Origin: Myxococcales bacterium
Lineage (GTDB): Bacteria > Myxococcota_A > Bradymonadia > UBA7976 > UBA1532
DNA: 64,000 bases
Assembly: GCA_009692505.1 (NCBI GenBank)
Contig: SHZC01000001.1
Location: forward strand, 1 to 64,000
Direction: 5' to 3'
Position 1 is the first letter of the stretch; each line of letters begins with the position of its first letter. A program made the translations under genes and the position numbers. The notes under the pieces are model-generated. The model was not told the origin of the DNA and made no database searches. It saw only the letters and a program-made list of their open reading frames with translations. Shown one piece after another: positions 45,045 through 54,307 of the stretch.

Positions 45045-45911
45045 TCAGGGTGCCGGTGGCGCCGCCGCGCTTGCCTCGAGCTTGGCTACCGTGTCCTCGG
45101 CGGTGCGGACCCGCAGCGGATCCTCCCCGCCCGGTCGACGCCCCAAGTAGAGCTTGAGATTCTGAATCGCCATCTCGGCGTTGTCGTTGGCTAGGTAGGC
45201 CATGCCCAGATTAAAGAGCGCGCTCGTATAGTTGGGCTTCAGCTTCACCGCGGCCTGGAAGTTGGTGATCGCGTCGTCGTACCGCTGCTGGTTCTGATAG
45301 ATCACGCCGAGGTGGTGAAAGAGCTCCGGCTTCTCGGGGTTGTTCTCGATGCCGTTCTTGAACACCTGAATCGCCTGCGGATACTTCTCGAACCGGGCAT
45401 AGAGGTTGCCGAGCGTGTCATAGGGATCGGCGAAGCGCGGCTTCAGCTTGATCGCCTGAATGTATTCGTCCTGTGCCCGGTCGAACTTGGCCTGATTCTC
45501 CAGCGCGATGCCGAGCTGATAGTGGCTTTCGCCGTAGTCCGGCTTCTTTTGAATGGCCGTGTCGAGGGCGTTGATGGCTGGCCCCCACTGCTCAAGGCGG
45601 CAGAGCACCTTCCCCAAATGGTAGTGGTACTCATAGTCCTCCGGGTTGACCCGGATGGCCTCTTGGAGATCCTTGACGGCGGCATCGAGCTGCGTCGCTC
45701 GCTGGTACTTCAGCAAGGCGCGATAGAAGAAGACCCGGTCATTGGTCGGGTCCACGCTCGCAGCCTGGTTGAATACCGTGATGGCCGCAGCGGTATTGCC
45801 GCTCTGGAACTCACGGAGCGCATCGTTCATCAGCTTGATGGACTGATTGCGCTCGCGATTGCAGGCAGAAGCGGTGAGCAATAGGGCGAGGAATAATAAG
45901 GCCCGCTTCAT
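45045..45911 (-). CDS. TPR lipoprotein, GltH position
   Basis: The 288-residue protein has a textbook lipoprotein signal (MKRALLFLALLLTASAC). Six or so canonical 34-residue TPRs fill residues 25-245, for example YHYHLGKVLCRLEQWGPAINALDTAIQKKP and FHHLGVIYQNQQRYDDAITNFQAAVKLKP. The tail is short, Ala/Pro-rich and disordered. It is a periplasm-facing scaffold, probably anchored to the outer membrane. It sits between the FHA/TonB-tail gene and the giant TPR gene, the place held by gltH in M. xanthus as I recall it. Its own weak promoter and a hairpin lie upstream. The assignment to GltH is by position rather than by sequence. Confidence 0.85.
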   Translation of the reverse strand: MKRALLFLALLLTASACNRERNQSIKLMNDALREFQSGNTAAAITVFNQAASVDPTNDRVFFYRALLKYQRATQLDAAVKDLQEAIRVNPEDYEYHYHLGKVLCRLEQWGPAINALDTAIQKKPDYGESHYQLGIALENQAKFDRAQDEYIQAIKLKPRFADPYDTLGNLYARFEKYPQAIQVFKNGIENNPEKPELFHHLGVIYQNQQRYDDAITNFQAAVKLKPNYTSALFNLGMAYLANDNAEMAIQNLKLYLGRRPGGEDPLRVRTAEDTVAKLEASAAAPPAP

Positions 45912-45946
45912 GGGTGGGACCCTTCAGCGAAAGGTGAGGTGGCGTC

Positions 45947-45975
45947 GACCTAGCACCATGGCCCGAGTCGGTCAA
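45947..45975 (-). promoter_or_regulatory. Predicted promoter for the GltH-position lipoprotein gene
   Basis: On the minus strand TTGACC (45970-45975) and TAGGTC (45947-45952) are 17 bases apart, with TGC before the -10 (extended -10). The -10 hexamer is weak by itself. The leader would be about 30 bases and contains GAAGGG as a ribosome binding site. Confidence 0.4.
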
Positions 45976-45994
45976 GCACCGCATTCAGAAGACA

Positions 45995-46016
45995 GCCACC
46001 CAACCGTGTGGGAGGC
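45995..46016 (-). terminator. Hairpin after the FHA/TonB-tail gene
   Basis: GCCACCCA (45995-46002) and TGGGAGGC (46009-46016) form an 8-base stem with one A-A mismatch and a 6-base loop. It begins 10 bases after the stop codon at 46027. The bases that follow on the minus strand (TGTCTTCT) are only moderately T-rich, so it may be a weak terminator or a 3'-end stabiliser. Confidence 0.45.
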
Positions 46017-46026
46017 CGTCTTGACC

Positions 46027-47835
46027 TCAGCTCGCCTTGAAGACGAAGGGGTAGGTGACGATGACGATGCCGCCGCCCTTTGGCTCCGGGAACACCCAGC
46101 GGCGAATCTTGTCCACCAGGCAGGTCTCGGTCTCACGATCGCCCATGGTGGTCTCGAGGACCATCGCGGCGATGACACTGCCGTTGCCGGAGATGGTGAA
46201 CTTCACCGAGATCTTCCCGGCGAGGTCACGCTTCACGTTGAGCTGCTTCTCGTAGCAGTACTTATACTCGGCCTGATGCTGACGGATGATCCGCCGGATG
46301 GTCTCCATGTCGAGCGAGCCGCTGACGATAGGCTTGCCCGGGATGACCTGCGGGACCTTGCCGCTGCGCTCGCCATATCGCGACACGCCACGACCGTATC
46401 CAGCCCCGCCTTCACCGGCCCCACGGCCCATCGTGCCCATGTTGCCAACCCCGATCGACGTCTCACCAAATCCACCGCCCCCACGGCCCGCGCCGGCGAC
46501 GCCTAAGCCGCCAAAGCCGCTCGCCTCTCCGACCTGCGCCCCGAACATATTACCCAAGGCGCTGACCGCATCGGCACCGAGCGCCCGCTCCTGATTACCC
46601 CAGACCGCACTCATCTCGCCCTCGAGCTGCGCGAAGGCCGCGTTGGCCGTATTGAGCGCCTCCATCTTGGCGCGCTCCTTGGCCAGCTGAATCTCCTTCT
46701 GATCCGGCGGGCCCTTGATGGCGAAGCGCTGGTTCTCCTTATCGCTGTCCTTCTTACCCAGCTTGCCTTCGTCTTCTTTGGCCTTTGCCGCGGCCTCGCC
46801 GTCGTCCTTCAGGTCTTTGAAGAGGTCATCAAGCTTGTCCTCCTTCTCGGACTCCGGCTTGAGCATAAACTCGACGAAGCGCTCCTGGAGGTCGAAGCCG
46901 TCGAGCGACAGTCGCCCGGCGTCTTCGGGCACGCTCAAGAGGATGGCACCGAAGACGAGGTGCAGAAGCGCGGCTGTCAGAAACCACCGGGTGAAGTGCC
47001 CGTCGAAGACCGAGGCCGTGGTCGCCGGGGGCAACGGACGGACCGCCGCGACCGAGCTCACCAGGACGGTCGAGTCGCCGAAGACCAAGCGTGCTCGAGC
47101 CTTTGGAGGCAGCCGAAGCGCGTGGCTTCGGGCAACGCTGCCACTCTTCTGAAGCTTCCCGGCGCTCTTCAGGTCCTCAAGGCTGTAGACGTTGCCTTCG
47201 AGCATGACGTCGCCGGTGACGCCATCCGGGATGTGCACCGTCATCTCGGCCCCGTCGGTGCGCGCAACCGGGAACGGATCCTCGGGGACGAGATCCCCGC
47301 GGATAAAGAACTGACAATCGTTCGACTGACCGATGTTGAAGACGCCTGCCTCATTCAGGTGGGCGACTTCGATGACCGTGTCGCCGAACATCGCCACGAC
47401 CTCGAGCGACCGACGCCCGTCCGAGTCGCTCTCGTCCTCATCGAAGTTCGGCGCAGGCCGCCGCTCAGCCGCGGGCCGCACCATCTGGGTCGCGACGTTG
47501 TTTTCGATGCTGTGCCGAGCTGAACTCTGACCGGAAACCGTCACGACGATCCGGTGCCGGCCCATCGTGATCTGATCGCCCGAGCGCAACTTCTGCTTGG
47601 TCACACGCTGGCCATTTACGAATGTGCCGGTCGTGCTGCCCAGGTCGAGGATGACAACGTCGTCCGCACCGCTCACTTCGATGACCGCGTGCATACGCGA
47701 AACATCATCATCGTCGATGCGGAGGTGGGACGAGGTCAGCTTCCCGATCTTGATCGTCGCTTCCGCGAGCACCTCGGTGCGCACGGCGCGGTCGCCGTCA
47801 AAGATCTCGAATTGAATCGGTATCTTGGTATCCAT
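46027..47835 (-). CDS. FHA-domain, single-TM protein with AgmX/PglI-type TonB-like tail (GltG-like)
   Basis: The 602-residue protein opens with an FHA domain (about 25-100: IGKLTSSHLRIDDDDVSRMHAVIE, LGSTTGTFVNGQRV), a phospho-Thr-binding fold, followed by a second FHA-like or beta region (about 140-265, IGQSNDCQFF). One TM segment (about 287-306, RWFLTAALLHLVFGAILLSV) leads to an acidic/Lys-rich coiled stretch and a Gly-rich region. The C-terminal domain (about 505-602) has CYEKQLNVKRDLAGKISVKF, then CLVDKIRRWVFPEPKGGG and TYPFVF, the AgmX/PglI tail. The cytoplasmic FHA and periplasmic tail suggest signal or force transfer across the inner membrane. It corresponds to M. xanthus PglI/GltG. Confidence 0.85.
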   Translation of the reverse strand: MDTKIPIQFEIFDGDRAVRTEVLAEATIKIGKLTSSHLRIDDDDVSRMHAVIEVSGADDVVILDLGSTTGTFVNGQRVTKQKLRSGDQITMGRHRIVVTVSGQSSARHSIENNVATQMVRPAAERRPAPNFDEDESDSDGRRSLEVVAMFGDTVIEVAHLNEAGVFNIGQSNDCQFFIRGDLVPEDPFPVARTDGAEMTVHIPDGVTGDVMLEGNVYSLEDLKSAGKLQKSGSVARSHALRLPPKARARLVFGDSTVLVSSVAAVRPLPPATTASVFDGHFTRWFLTAALLHLVFGAILLSVPEDAGRLSLDGFDLQERFVEFMLKPESEKEDKLDDLFKDLKDDGEAAAKAKEDEGKLGKKDSDKENQRFAIKGPPDQKEIQLAKERAKMEALNTANAAFAQLEGEMSAVWGNQERALGADAVSALGNMFGAQVGEASGFGGLGVAGAGRGGGGFGETSIGVGNMGTMGRGAGEGGAGYGRGVSRYGERSGKVPQVIPGKPIVSGSLDMETIRRIIRQHQAEYKYCYEKQLNVKRDLAGKISVKFTISGNGSVIAAMVLETTMGDRETETCLVDKIRRWVFPEPKGGGIVIVTYPFVFKAS

Positions 47836-47843
47836 AGTCGCTC

Positions 47844-48122
47844 TCAGATGTCCTCTGCTGACTTCAGCATCTCGGGCACGAAGGACTCGCGAATCTTGAT
47901 CAGGCTTGCGTGACGACTCGCCCGCCGCGCGTCCAAGAACTCGCCTTCAGGCCGGATGAATGAACCCTCGACGACGTCGTCTTCGAAGTCGTACACCGTC
48001 TCTTTTTTGTAAACGACGCTCGGGTCGTTCGGATCCTGCACCGTCTCGTTGCCGGCTTCTTGGGCGAACGCTGCCGGACTCAGACTCAGGACGGTGAGGA
48101 CAAATACAAGCCGCTTGACCAT
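47844..48122 (-). CDS. Small exported protein, GltF position
   Basis: The product is 92 residues from ATG 48122. A second ATG lies immediately upstream (48125), but the SD GGAGAG (48130-48135) is spaced better, at 7 bases, for 48122. A cleavable signal (VKRLVFVLTVLSLSPAAFA) leaves about 70 acidic residues with no known domain: VYKKETVYDFEDDVVEGSFIRPEGEFLDARRASRHASLIKIRESFVPEMLKSAEDI. It is presumably periplasmic. It lies 8 bases upstream of the FHA/TonB-tail gene and downstream of the TPR lipoprotein, where the short gltF gene sits in M. xanthus as I recall. The coding evidence is position, signal peptide and SD. Confidence 0.75.
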   Translation of the reverse strand: MVKRLVFVLTVLSLSPAAFAQEAGNETVQDPNDPSVVYKKETVYDFEDDVVEGSFIRPEGEFLDARRASRHASLIKIRESFVPEMLKSAEDI

Positions 48123-48198
48123 CATGGCGCTCTCCGGACGGGCGACAGGCCCGCACAACTCATTGGACCGCGATTCGCGAACAAAGTTCCAAGAAAGT

Positions 48199-49497
48199 TC
48201 AAGGGACGGGCTCGGTGGGCGTCTCGGCCGCAGAGGGCGCGGCGGGCGCGCTCGGCGTCTCGGGGGCCGCAGGTGTCTCAGCGGACGGCGGGGGCGGCGG
48301 CGGGGCCAAGCGATCCTGTTCGGCCTGCGCCTTCATCATCGCCTCGGCCTCGCGCTGATTCTGACTCTGAATCTGCACCTGCTTGATGCGCTCAGTCGCC
48401 TCCTTGCGGAGCTCCGCGTTGGCCTGCTCGAACCGCAACACGTTCTCGAAGCTCTTCTGGGCGTCGTCCAACTTCTGGAGGAACTCCTGATACAGGACGC
48501 CGAGGTTGAAGTGCGCCATGGCATTTCGCTCGTCTTGGGTGAGCAGGGCCTTGTAGCCCTTCTCCGCCTCCTCGAAGTTGCCCATGCCACGCGCCGCGAC
48601 GGCCTTGCCGAGTAGAGCGTCGGCGTTCTTGGGCTCGATCTTGATTACGGCGTCGAAGGCCCGATAGCTCGCCTCGTAGTCTTTGTAACCGAAGGTGATG
48701 GACCCGAGGTTGATTTGGGCGGCCACGAACTTGGGGTCCGACTCGATGGCCTTTTGGAATGAGGCCAAGGCCCGGGTGACGTCTCCGCCCCTCATGTGGA
48801 CGAGGCCGAGCAGGTTGTGGACAGCGGCGAGGTTGGGGCTGATCCCAATCGCCTGAAAGCAGACGAGCTTTGCCAGCTCATACTTGCCCATGTCGTAGTA
48901 CGTCCACGCGAGCACGACGTAAGCGTCGACGTTCTGACTGTCTTCCTGCAAAGCCGTCCGAACCCGCTTGACGGCGTCCGAGAAGTCCTTGCGGTTCTTC
49001 GCCCCAATGGCCAAGTTGAGGTGACCGTACCCATTGAGCGGCTCGGCGGCGACGGCCTGCTGGTACAGACCATCGGCCTCGCCTCGACGCCCCTCGCGCT
49101 GCATGAGGCCCCCAAGGTTGACGAGCCCGTCGCCGTACTTCGGGTTCTTCTCGAAGGACTTCTTGTACCAGTCCTTGGCGTCGTCGAGCCTGCCCTGCTC
49201 CTCGGCGAGCACGCCGAGATTGAAGTAGGCCTCGCCGAACTTCTCGTCCTCGTCGACGGCGTCTTTGAGCGAGGACTCGGCGCTCCCGTAGTCGCGCTTG
49301 GCGTAGGCGACGGACGCCTCATTGAAGGCCGCGGCGGCCTCCTTCTTGATCTTGGGTGCGGCGGTCTTGGTGGTGCCGGTCCCGTCGCCGGAGGTCTCGG
49401 TCTCCGATCCGCTCGACTCATCGGCCTTCGGAGGACTTCCACCACAGGCCGTCAGCCACGCACCCGTGGCCAGAACCAGACAAAAGCGCGGGGCCAT
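48199..49497 (-). CDS. TPR lipoprotein, AglT/GltE-like
   Basis: The 432-residue protein has lipobox LTAC (Cys at about 18), a Ser/Thr/Gly linker, then about nine TPRs between residues 50 and 350, such as AYFNLGVLAEEQGRLDDAKDWYKKSFEKNP and AHFNLGVLYQEFLQKLDDAQKSFENVL. It ends in a Gln/Glu coiled helix and a Pro/Ala tail. It should be an envelope lipoprotein scaffold. The ATG overlaps the stop of the preceding large TPR gene by one base (TGATG), indicating tight coupling. It takes the place of aglT/gltE in the gliding-type gene order. Confidence 0.85.
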   Translation of the reverse strand: MAPRFCLVLATGAWLTACGGSPPKADESSGSETETSGDGTGTTKTAAPKIKKEAAAAFNEASVAYAKRDYGSAESSLKDAVDEDEKFGEAYFNLGVLAEEQGRLDDAKDWYKKSFEKNPKYGDGLVNLGGLMQREGRRGEADGLYQQAVAAEPLNGYGHLNLAIGAKNRKDFSDAVKRVRTALQEDSQNVDAYVVLAWTYYDMGKYELAKLVCFQAIGISPNLAAVHNLLGLVHMRGGDVTRALASFQKAIESDPKFVAAQINLGSITFGYKDYEASYRAFDAVIKIEPKNADALLGKAVAARGMGNFEEAEKGYKALLTQDERNAMAHFNLGVLYQEFLQKLDDAQKSFENVLRFEQANAELRKEATERIKQVQIQSQNQREAEAMMKAQAEQDRLAPPPPPPSAETPAAPETPSAPAAPSAAETPTEPVP

Positions 49498-52400
49498 CAC
49501 AGCTCCTCCTGCGTCGGCAACTTACGTATGAAAGGCTGCTGGAAGACCGAGACGGGCAGTTGGAAGGGCGCTGGCCGCTTCTCGCTGTCGTAGCGGAACT
49601 CCTTCGGATTGAGGCGCGCGAGCTGCTTGCCGCAGGTGTCGGACCACTCGCTGAACCAGCGAAGCTCCTGCGCCTTCTTGACGCACGTCACATACGCCTC
49701 GACGGCCTTACCCTCAGGGGCCGAGGCTTTCTCCGCCATCGCCCCCTTGAAGGCCTCCACCTGGTCTTCGGTGAACGAGCCCGGGCCGGCGAGGTCATAG
49801 ATGTCGTTCGCGAGCTCCTGGTACATCTGGCCGATACGACACAGGGCCGCGATCGCCCAAAGTGCCGATTTGAACTCAATGACCTCAAGGTAGATCGTGC
49901 GCGCGTCCGTCACGAGCTCCGTGCGCTTGCCGATCACCTTGGCCATCTCCTCGATGTACTTCTTGACGTTCTGGTACGGCTGGATCTTGAGTTTGAGCGC
50001 GGTGAACTTCCGATACGCGGCCTCCCCCATTTCGAAGCGGGCCTCGGCGACCGAGTTGAGCCCCGTCGTGACCGCCGCCTTTTCGGCTACCGTCAGCTTT
50101 GTATAGGCCGTGTAACCCGCGCCGAAGGTCTTCAGCGCGTTGCCGCCGTCCTTCTTCTTTTGGTAGTCGTTTCCAATCTGCACGTAGGACTGGAGCAGCA
50201 GGTCAGGCTTCCCGCTCTTGGCGAACTTTCGCTGGTAGTCATTGAAGTGGCGAATCGCGTCGTCCCACTTCTCCTGCTTCTCGAAGATGAGGCCAATTGA
50301 GAAGAAGACCTCGGCGGTCTCCTCGGGCTTGGAGCCGATGAGCCTCATGTAGGCCAAGGAGTCAGTCATCGCTTGGTCATACTCTCCGAGGCCTTGGCGG
50401 AAGACCGCGGCGTTCCGGAGGGCGTCTCGGGCGTTCTCGGCCTTCGGGAACTTCTCGGCGTAGGCCTCGTAGATCTTGGCTGCCTGGCTGTAGATGGCCA
50501 AGGCGTGAAGGTTGCCGGCGATCTGGTACAGCGACTTGGGGACCAGCTCGCTCTGCGGAACCTCGTTGACGATCTTGAGCTTCATCTCGATCGACTGCTC
50601 GAGCATCTTCTCGCGCTCGTAGTTCAAGGCGGCGTTGAAGAAGGCCTTGTCGAGGAAGTCAGACTTTGGGTAGTTCGCGGCGTATTGCTTGAAGCACTGC
50701 GCGGCCTTGACCCACTCCTTGCCCCGCTCCACGCCCTGGCACTTCTTGAACGAGGACTGCTGCTTCAGCGTCGCGAGCAGCTCATAGAACTCGGGGTCCC
50801 GCTGAGGCGTGTAGATCTTCAGGAAGATGTCCACCTGCTTCTCAAGGGCGTCCATGTTGCCGGTGAGGTTGTAGGTGTCGAGGAGAAGGTTGGCGGCGAA
50901 GATCGCCAAACGGTGCTCGGCGTGCTTCTCCGAGATGTTCTTGAACCTCGGCAGCGCCTCATCGAACTGATTGAAGTCGTAGTAGACGCGCGCGGCGTCG
51001 TACTCGATGTCCACGAGGAAATCGCTCTGCTTCACGTACTTCGAGTAGAGGTCACAGGCCTTGATGAACTTCACGTGGGTCTCGGGGAGCGCCTTGCTAC
51101 CGGGTACACCTTCGGTCGACTTGCTCGACTCGGTGCTCGTCAGATCTGCGACGTTCGCGCCCTTGTTCTGCTTGATGTCGATGAGCTTCTTGTACGCGAG
51201 CACCTGGCCCTGAGCGGCGTCCTGAGTGCTCTCACCTGTGGGGTTCAGCGACAACGTCCGCTCATAGGCCAACGCCGCCTCCCGCCACTTCTGGCCGGCG
51301 TAGAGCAGCTCGGCGTAGTAGAACTGAACGGTGTACACGTTCGGACCCTGGGGGAACGTGTCGAGGTAGTCCTTGTAGAGCTCGTAGGCGATCGCGTAGT
51401 CGTCCGCGTTCTTGGTCTTGGTCCACTGCACGTGCATCGTCACGGACAGGCTGCGCAGCAGCTCCTCGAAGCCCTCGCGATCCGCCGCGACCCGCTTGGG
51501 ATCGGCGTCTTTCGCGTCCTTGACCGTCCGCCAGAGATCGACAAGACGCTTGACCTCCTTGACGATCTCCGTCGGGTCGCGGCTCATGTTCCTCGTGTTG
51601 AACGCGATCTGGCGCTGGTAGCCGACGACCTTATAGCTCTTGGGCGACTGCGCGATGAGGTCGCGGAAGAGGCGGTTGGACTTGTCGAACTGGCCGGTCA
51701 GCGAATACAGCTCGGCGAGGTTCTCGGTCAGTTGAAGAAAGTCGTCCGGGGCAGCCTTGCGGAAGAAGCCCAAGGCCTGGTTGGGGCTGGCTTCCTCGAT
51801 GTTGGCGTAGGCGCGAACCATGTCGCGCAGGGACTCCTTCTTGAGCTGCAGACGATTGGAGCCCGGACGCCCGGCCTGCTCATTTGTGTAGCGAACGACC
51901 AGGAGGAACTGAGCGAGCGCCTCCTTGTAGTTGCCGATGTTGTAGAAACACCAGCCGAGCTTGTAGGTCGCAAAGGGGTAGGTCTCGGCGTCTTTGTAGT
52001 TCGTCGTGACCTTCTGATAGGCCTTCAGTGCCTGCTCAACTTCGCCCGCGTCGAAGTAGATTTCGCCAATGTTCGTCAGCGTGTCCGGCACGTGCTGGGA
52101 CTTGGGATACCGCTTGATGAGCTCGATGTAGATCTTCTTCGCCTTATCGGGCTCCTGCTTCTGCTGATAGTTGTAGGCCAGCGCGAAGAGGACGCGGTCG
52201 AGGAAGCGGTATTCGGGGAAGTTCTTGACGATCTCGACGTAGACCTTGATCGCGTCGTCCCGATACTTCTGGGCCGAGGTCGTCTGCCGCTCACGATCCG
52301 CGGTGCAAGTCTTCTCGCGGGCCTGGTTCTTGGCCGCCGCGGTGATGCACACGCCCTCCGTGTCGAAGGCTCGAATCGTCAGGTCGCTTGACCGCTGCCA

Positions 52401-52733
52401 AAAGAGCTCCGACAGCCGATCGTAGAGTTCGGGCTTGGCGGGGTCGCGATTGCTCGTCGCCGAGATGAGCTTATTGAGCGTCTTGACCAGGTCCTTGAAC
52501 TTGGCGTCGGACATCTCGGCTTTGGACTTGGCCCCGAACTGACGGTCACGCTCAAACCCGGGGCCCTTCTTGGTGGCATCGGCGTTTCGCTTTTCGGGGG
52601 CCTGAAGCTCTGCGGCCGGCGCCGCCTTGATGTCGACTTGGCGCTTCTGTTCCTGGGCGACGGCGGCGCTGAATGACAGCGCGGCGCTCAGGAAACCAAG
52701 GAGGAGCCGCGAGGCGTAGGGCCTTCGCATCAT
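49497..52733 (-). CDS. Large exported TPR protein, AgmU/GltD-like
   Basis: The 1,078-residue protein has a signal peptide (RRPYASRLLLGFLSAALSFSAAVA) and no lipobox, so it is probably soluble in the periplasm. Most of the length is TPR-like and Lys/Tyr-rich (FALAYNYQQKQEPDKAKKIYIELIKRYP, TLTNIGEIYFDAGEVEQALKAYQKV, FSIGLIFEKQEKWDDAIRHFNDY). The long helical C-terminal region has LDxxK-type repeats without enzymatic motifs. ATG 52733 overlaps the upstream stop (ATGA); GTG 52742 is an alternative start. AgmU/GltD of M. xanthus is, as I recall, a periplasmic TPR protein of similar size in the same relative position. Confidence 0.85.
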   Translation of the reverse strand: MMRRPYASRLLLGFLSAALSFSAAVAQEQKRQVDIKAAPAAELQAPEKRNADATKKGPGFERDRQFGAKSKAEMSDAKFKDLVKTLNKLISATSNRDPAKPELYDRLSELFWQRSSDLTIRAFDTEGVCITAAAKNQAREKTCTADRERQTTSAQKYRDDAIKVYVEIVKNFPEYRFLDRVLFALAYNYQQKQEPDKAKKIYIELIKRYPKSQHVPDTLTNIGEIYFDAGEVEQALKAYQKVTTNYKDAETYPFATYKLGWCFYNIGNYKEALAQFLLVVRYTNEQAGRPGSNRLQLKKESLRDMVRAYANIEEASPNQALGFFRKAAPDDFLQLTENLAELYSLTGQFDKSNRLFRDLIAQSPKSYKVVGYQRQIAFNTRNMSRDPTEIVKEVKRLVDLWRTVKDAKDADPKRVAADREGFEELLRSLSVTMHVQWTKTKNADDYAIAYELYKDYLDTFPQGPNVYTVQFYYAELLYAGQKWREAALAYERTLSLNPTGESTQDAAQGQVLAYKKLIDIKQNKGANVADLTSTESSKSTEGVPGSKALPETHVKFIKACDLYSKYVKQSDFLVDIEYDAARVYYDFNQFDEALPRFKNISEKHAEHRLAIFAANLLLDTYNLTGNMDALEKQVDIFLKIYTPQRDPEFYELLATLKQQSSFKKCQGVERGKEWVKAAQCFKQYAANYPKSDFLDKAFFNAALNYEREKMLEQSIEMKLKIVNEVPQSELVPKSLYQIAGNLHALAIYSQAAKIYEAYAEKFPKAENARDALRNAAVFRQGLGEYDQAMTDSLAYMRLIGSKPEETAEVFFSIGLIFEKQEKWDDAIRHFNDYQRKFAKSGKPDLLLQSYVQIGNDYQKKKDGGNALKTFGAGYTAYTKLTVAEKAAVTTGLNSVAEARFEMGEAAYRKFTALKLKIQPYQNVKKYIEEMAKVIGKRTELVTDARTIYLEVIEFKSALWAIAALCRIGQMYQELANDIYDLAGPGSFTEDQVEAFKGAMAEKASAPEGKAVEAYVTCVKKAQELRWFSEWSDTCGKQLARLNPKEFRYDSEKRPAPFQLPVSVFQQPFIRKLPTQEEL

Positions 52734-54307
52734 CGGGTGCACTCCGAACGAATTGTGTAGAGGTAGTAGCCGAGCTCATCGCGCCAGTACTCGCCCGAAA
52801 ACGGCCAATAGATGTGCTCGTCGTCGGTCGCGTAGATGGGCCCGGACGGTCCCGATTTGTTCTCGAAGCCCGCGCCCTGCAGGCGATTCTCGAGGATGCC
52901 CTTCTCCGCTGAGGTCACCTCAAACTCGATCTTGAGCGACTGGCTTATGAGCTCTGAGAGTTCGTTGACCACGCGCGTGAGCCGAGCCTTGGCCAGGCCG
53001 CCGGCCTCGTGGACCGCCAACGACTTGATGACCTCGATCTCCTGGATGATGAGCTTGGCCAGCTCACTCTGCGCCCACGCCGCCTTGGCGCGCCGCATCA
53101 TGTCGACCTCACGGTCCAGCTCTCGAATGTACGAGACGATCCGCTTGAGCTGCTGGTCCTGGTACGCGGCCTTGAGGATCTGGTCGCCGCGACCCGTGGC
53201 CGAGCTCTTACTGCCCTTGAGCTTCGTGAGAAACTCGTAGAGTTCTGACGGATCGGAGTGGGTGTCGAGGTGCCCCTTGATCTCGTCACGCAGGGGCTCA
53301 TAGGCCAGACGGAAATCGTTGATGGTATTGCGCGTCTTCTCGTAGTTGCAGTTCGAATAGAAGATCACGGAAGCCAGCACCGGTGCCTCTGGGAAGTACT
53401 CGTCGTTGAAGAACGGCGAGTTGAGCGTGTGCAAATTCCCGAGGGCCTTCTCGTGGTTGTTCAGTCGGAAGAACGCCCAGCTCGCCTCGAAGAGACCATC
53501 GAGCCACAACGAGCTCTCCAGCGGGATTTGGTCATAGTACTTGACCGACTGGCGGAACTGCCCGGTGCTGTAGAAGACCCTCGCCATGCTCAGGGTGGCG
53601 AGCTGATTGAAGTACTTGAGGTCTTCGCTGGGGTTGTCGGTGGCGGCCGTCACCCGGAGGAGGTCCTTGAAGGCTTCAACCGCGGGACCGGGCTGCTCCT
53701 GCCGGACATACGTGATCCCCTGAAGGAACTTGGCCTTGGGGTAGTACTTGCTCTCCGGTCCGACGAGCGCGAGCGCCTCCTGCGTTTGGGCGAGCGCACC
53801 CTTCTTGTACTGGAACTGACCGAGCAGGAACGACAGCTCGCTGCGGAACTGCGCGGGGCAGTCGTCGGGCTTGTACTTGGCGATCTTCTCCAGAAGGCCG
53901 GGGTCGCCGGAGAGCTTGCGCGAGAGGTAGTAAAGCCACTTGCAGGTGGCCTTGAAGTACCGGTGCTCTGGGCCCGCCTGCACGACGCGGTCGAAGAAGT
54001 TGAGCGAGGCCTGATACAGCCCGAGCCGATAGAGCGCCTTGCCGATCGTGTACTCGGCCTTCTGCTCGATCGGCGTCACCGCCACTTCGTTCCGAGAAAT
54101 GATGCGGTGCAAGATCATGCTCGCGCGCATCCAATTTCGCTGCTTCATCGCAGCCATCGCCTCTTCGAGCTCGCCGGCGGCTTCTTTGTCCGCCTCGACG
54201 CTGACCGGAGCGAATTCCATATCCTCTGCTGCCCGAGCGTCCCTGGCGACCGTAAGGAAGCCAAGACTGAAGAACACGAGAGCGAGTGCCTTGAACCGAG
54301 TGAGCAT
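52730..54307 (-). CDS. Exported TPR-like protein, first gene of the gliding-type cluster
   Basis: ATG 54307 is fixed by a perfect GGAGG (54313-54317) five bases upstream; the product is 525 residues. A signal peptide (MLTRFKALALVFFSLGFLTVARDARA) is followed by helical repeats: AEYTIGKALYRLGLYQASLNFFDRVV, FLLGQFQYKKGALAQTQEALALVG and ATLSMARVFYSTGQFRQSVKYYDQI. A coiled helical part comes next (about 370-470), then a short C-terminal aromatic segment, EHIYWPFSGEYWRDELGYYLYTI. No lipobox, so it is probably periplasmic. It heads the cluster and overlaps the next gene by ATGA. I know no named homologue; it may pair with the AgmU-like protein. Confidence 0.8.
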   Translation of the reverse strand: MLTRFKALALVFFSLGFLTVARDARAAEDMEFAPVSVEADKEAAGELEEAMAAMKQRNWMRASMILHRIISRNEVAVTPIEQKAEYTIGKALYRLGLYQASLNFFDRVVQAGPEHRYFKATCKWLYYLSRKLSGDPGLLEKIAKYKPDDCPAQFRSELSFLLGQFQYKKGALAQTQEALALVGPESKYYPKAKFLQGITYVRQEQPGPAVEAFKDLLRVTAATDNPSEDLKYFNQLATLSMARVFYSTGQFRQSVKYYDQIPLESSLWLDGLFEASWAFFRLNNHEKALGNLHTLNSPFFNDEYFPEAPVLASVIFYSNCNYEKTRNTINDFRLAYEPLRDEIKGHLDTHSDPSELYEFLTKLKGSKSSATGRGDQILKAAYQDQQLKRIVSYIRELDREVDMMRRAKAAWAQSELAKLIIQEIEVIKSLAVHEAGGLAKARLTRVVNELSELISQSLKIEFEVTSAEKGILENRLQGAGFENKSGPSGPIYATDDEHIYWPFSGEYWRDELGYYLYTIRSECTR

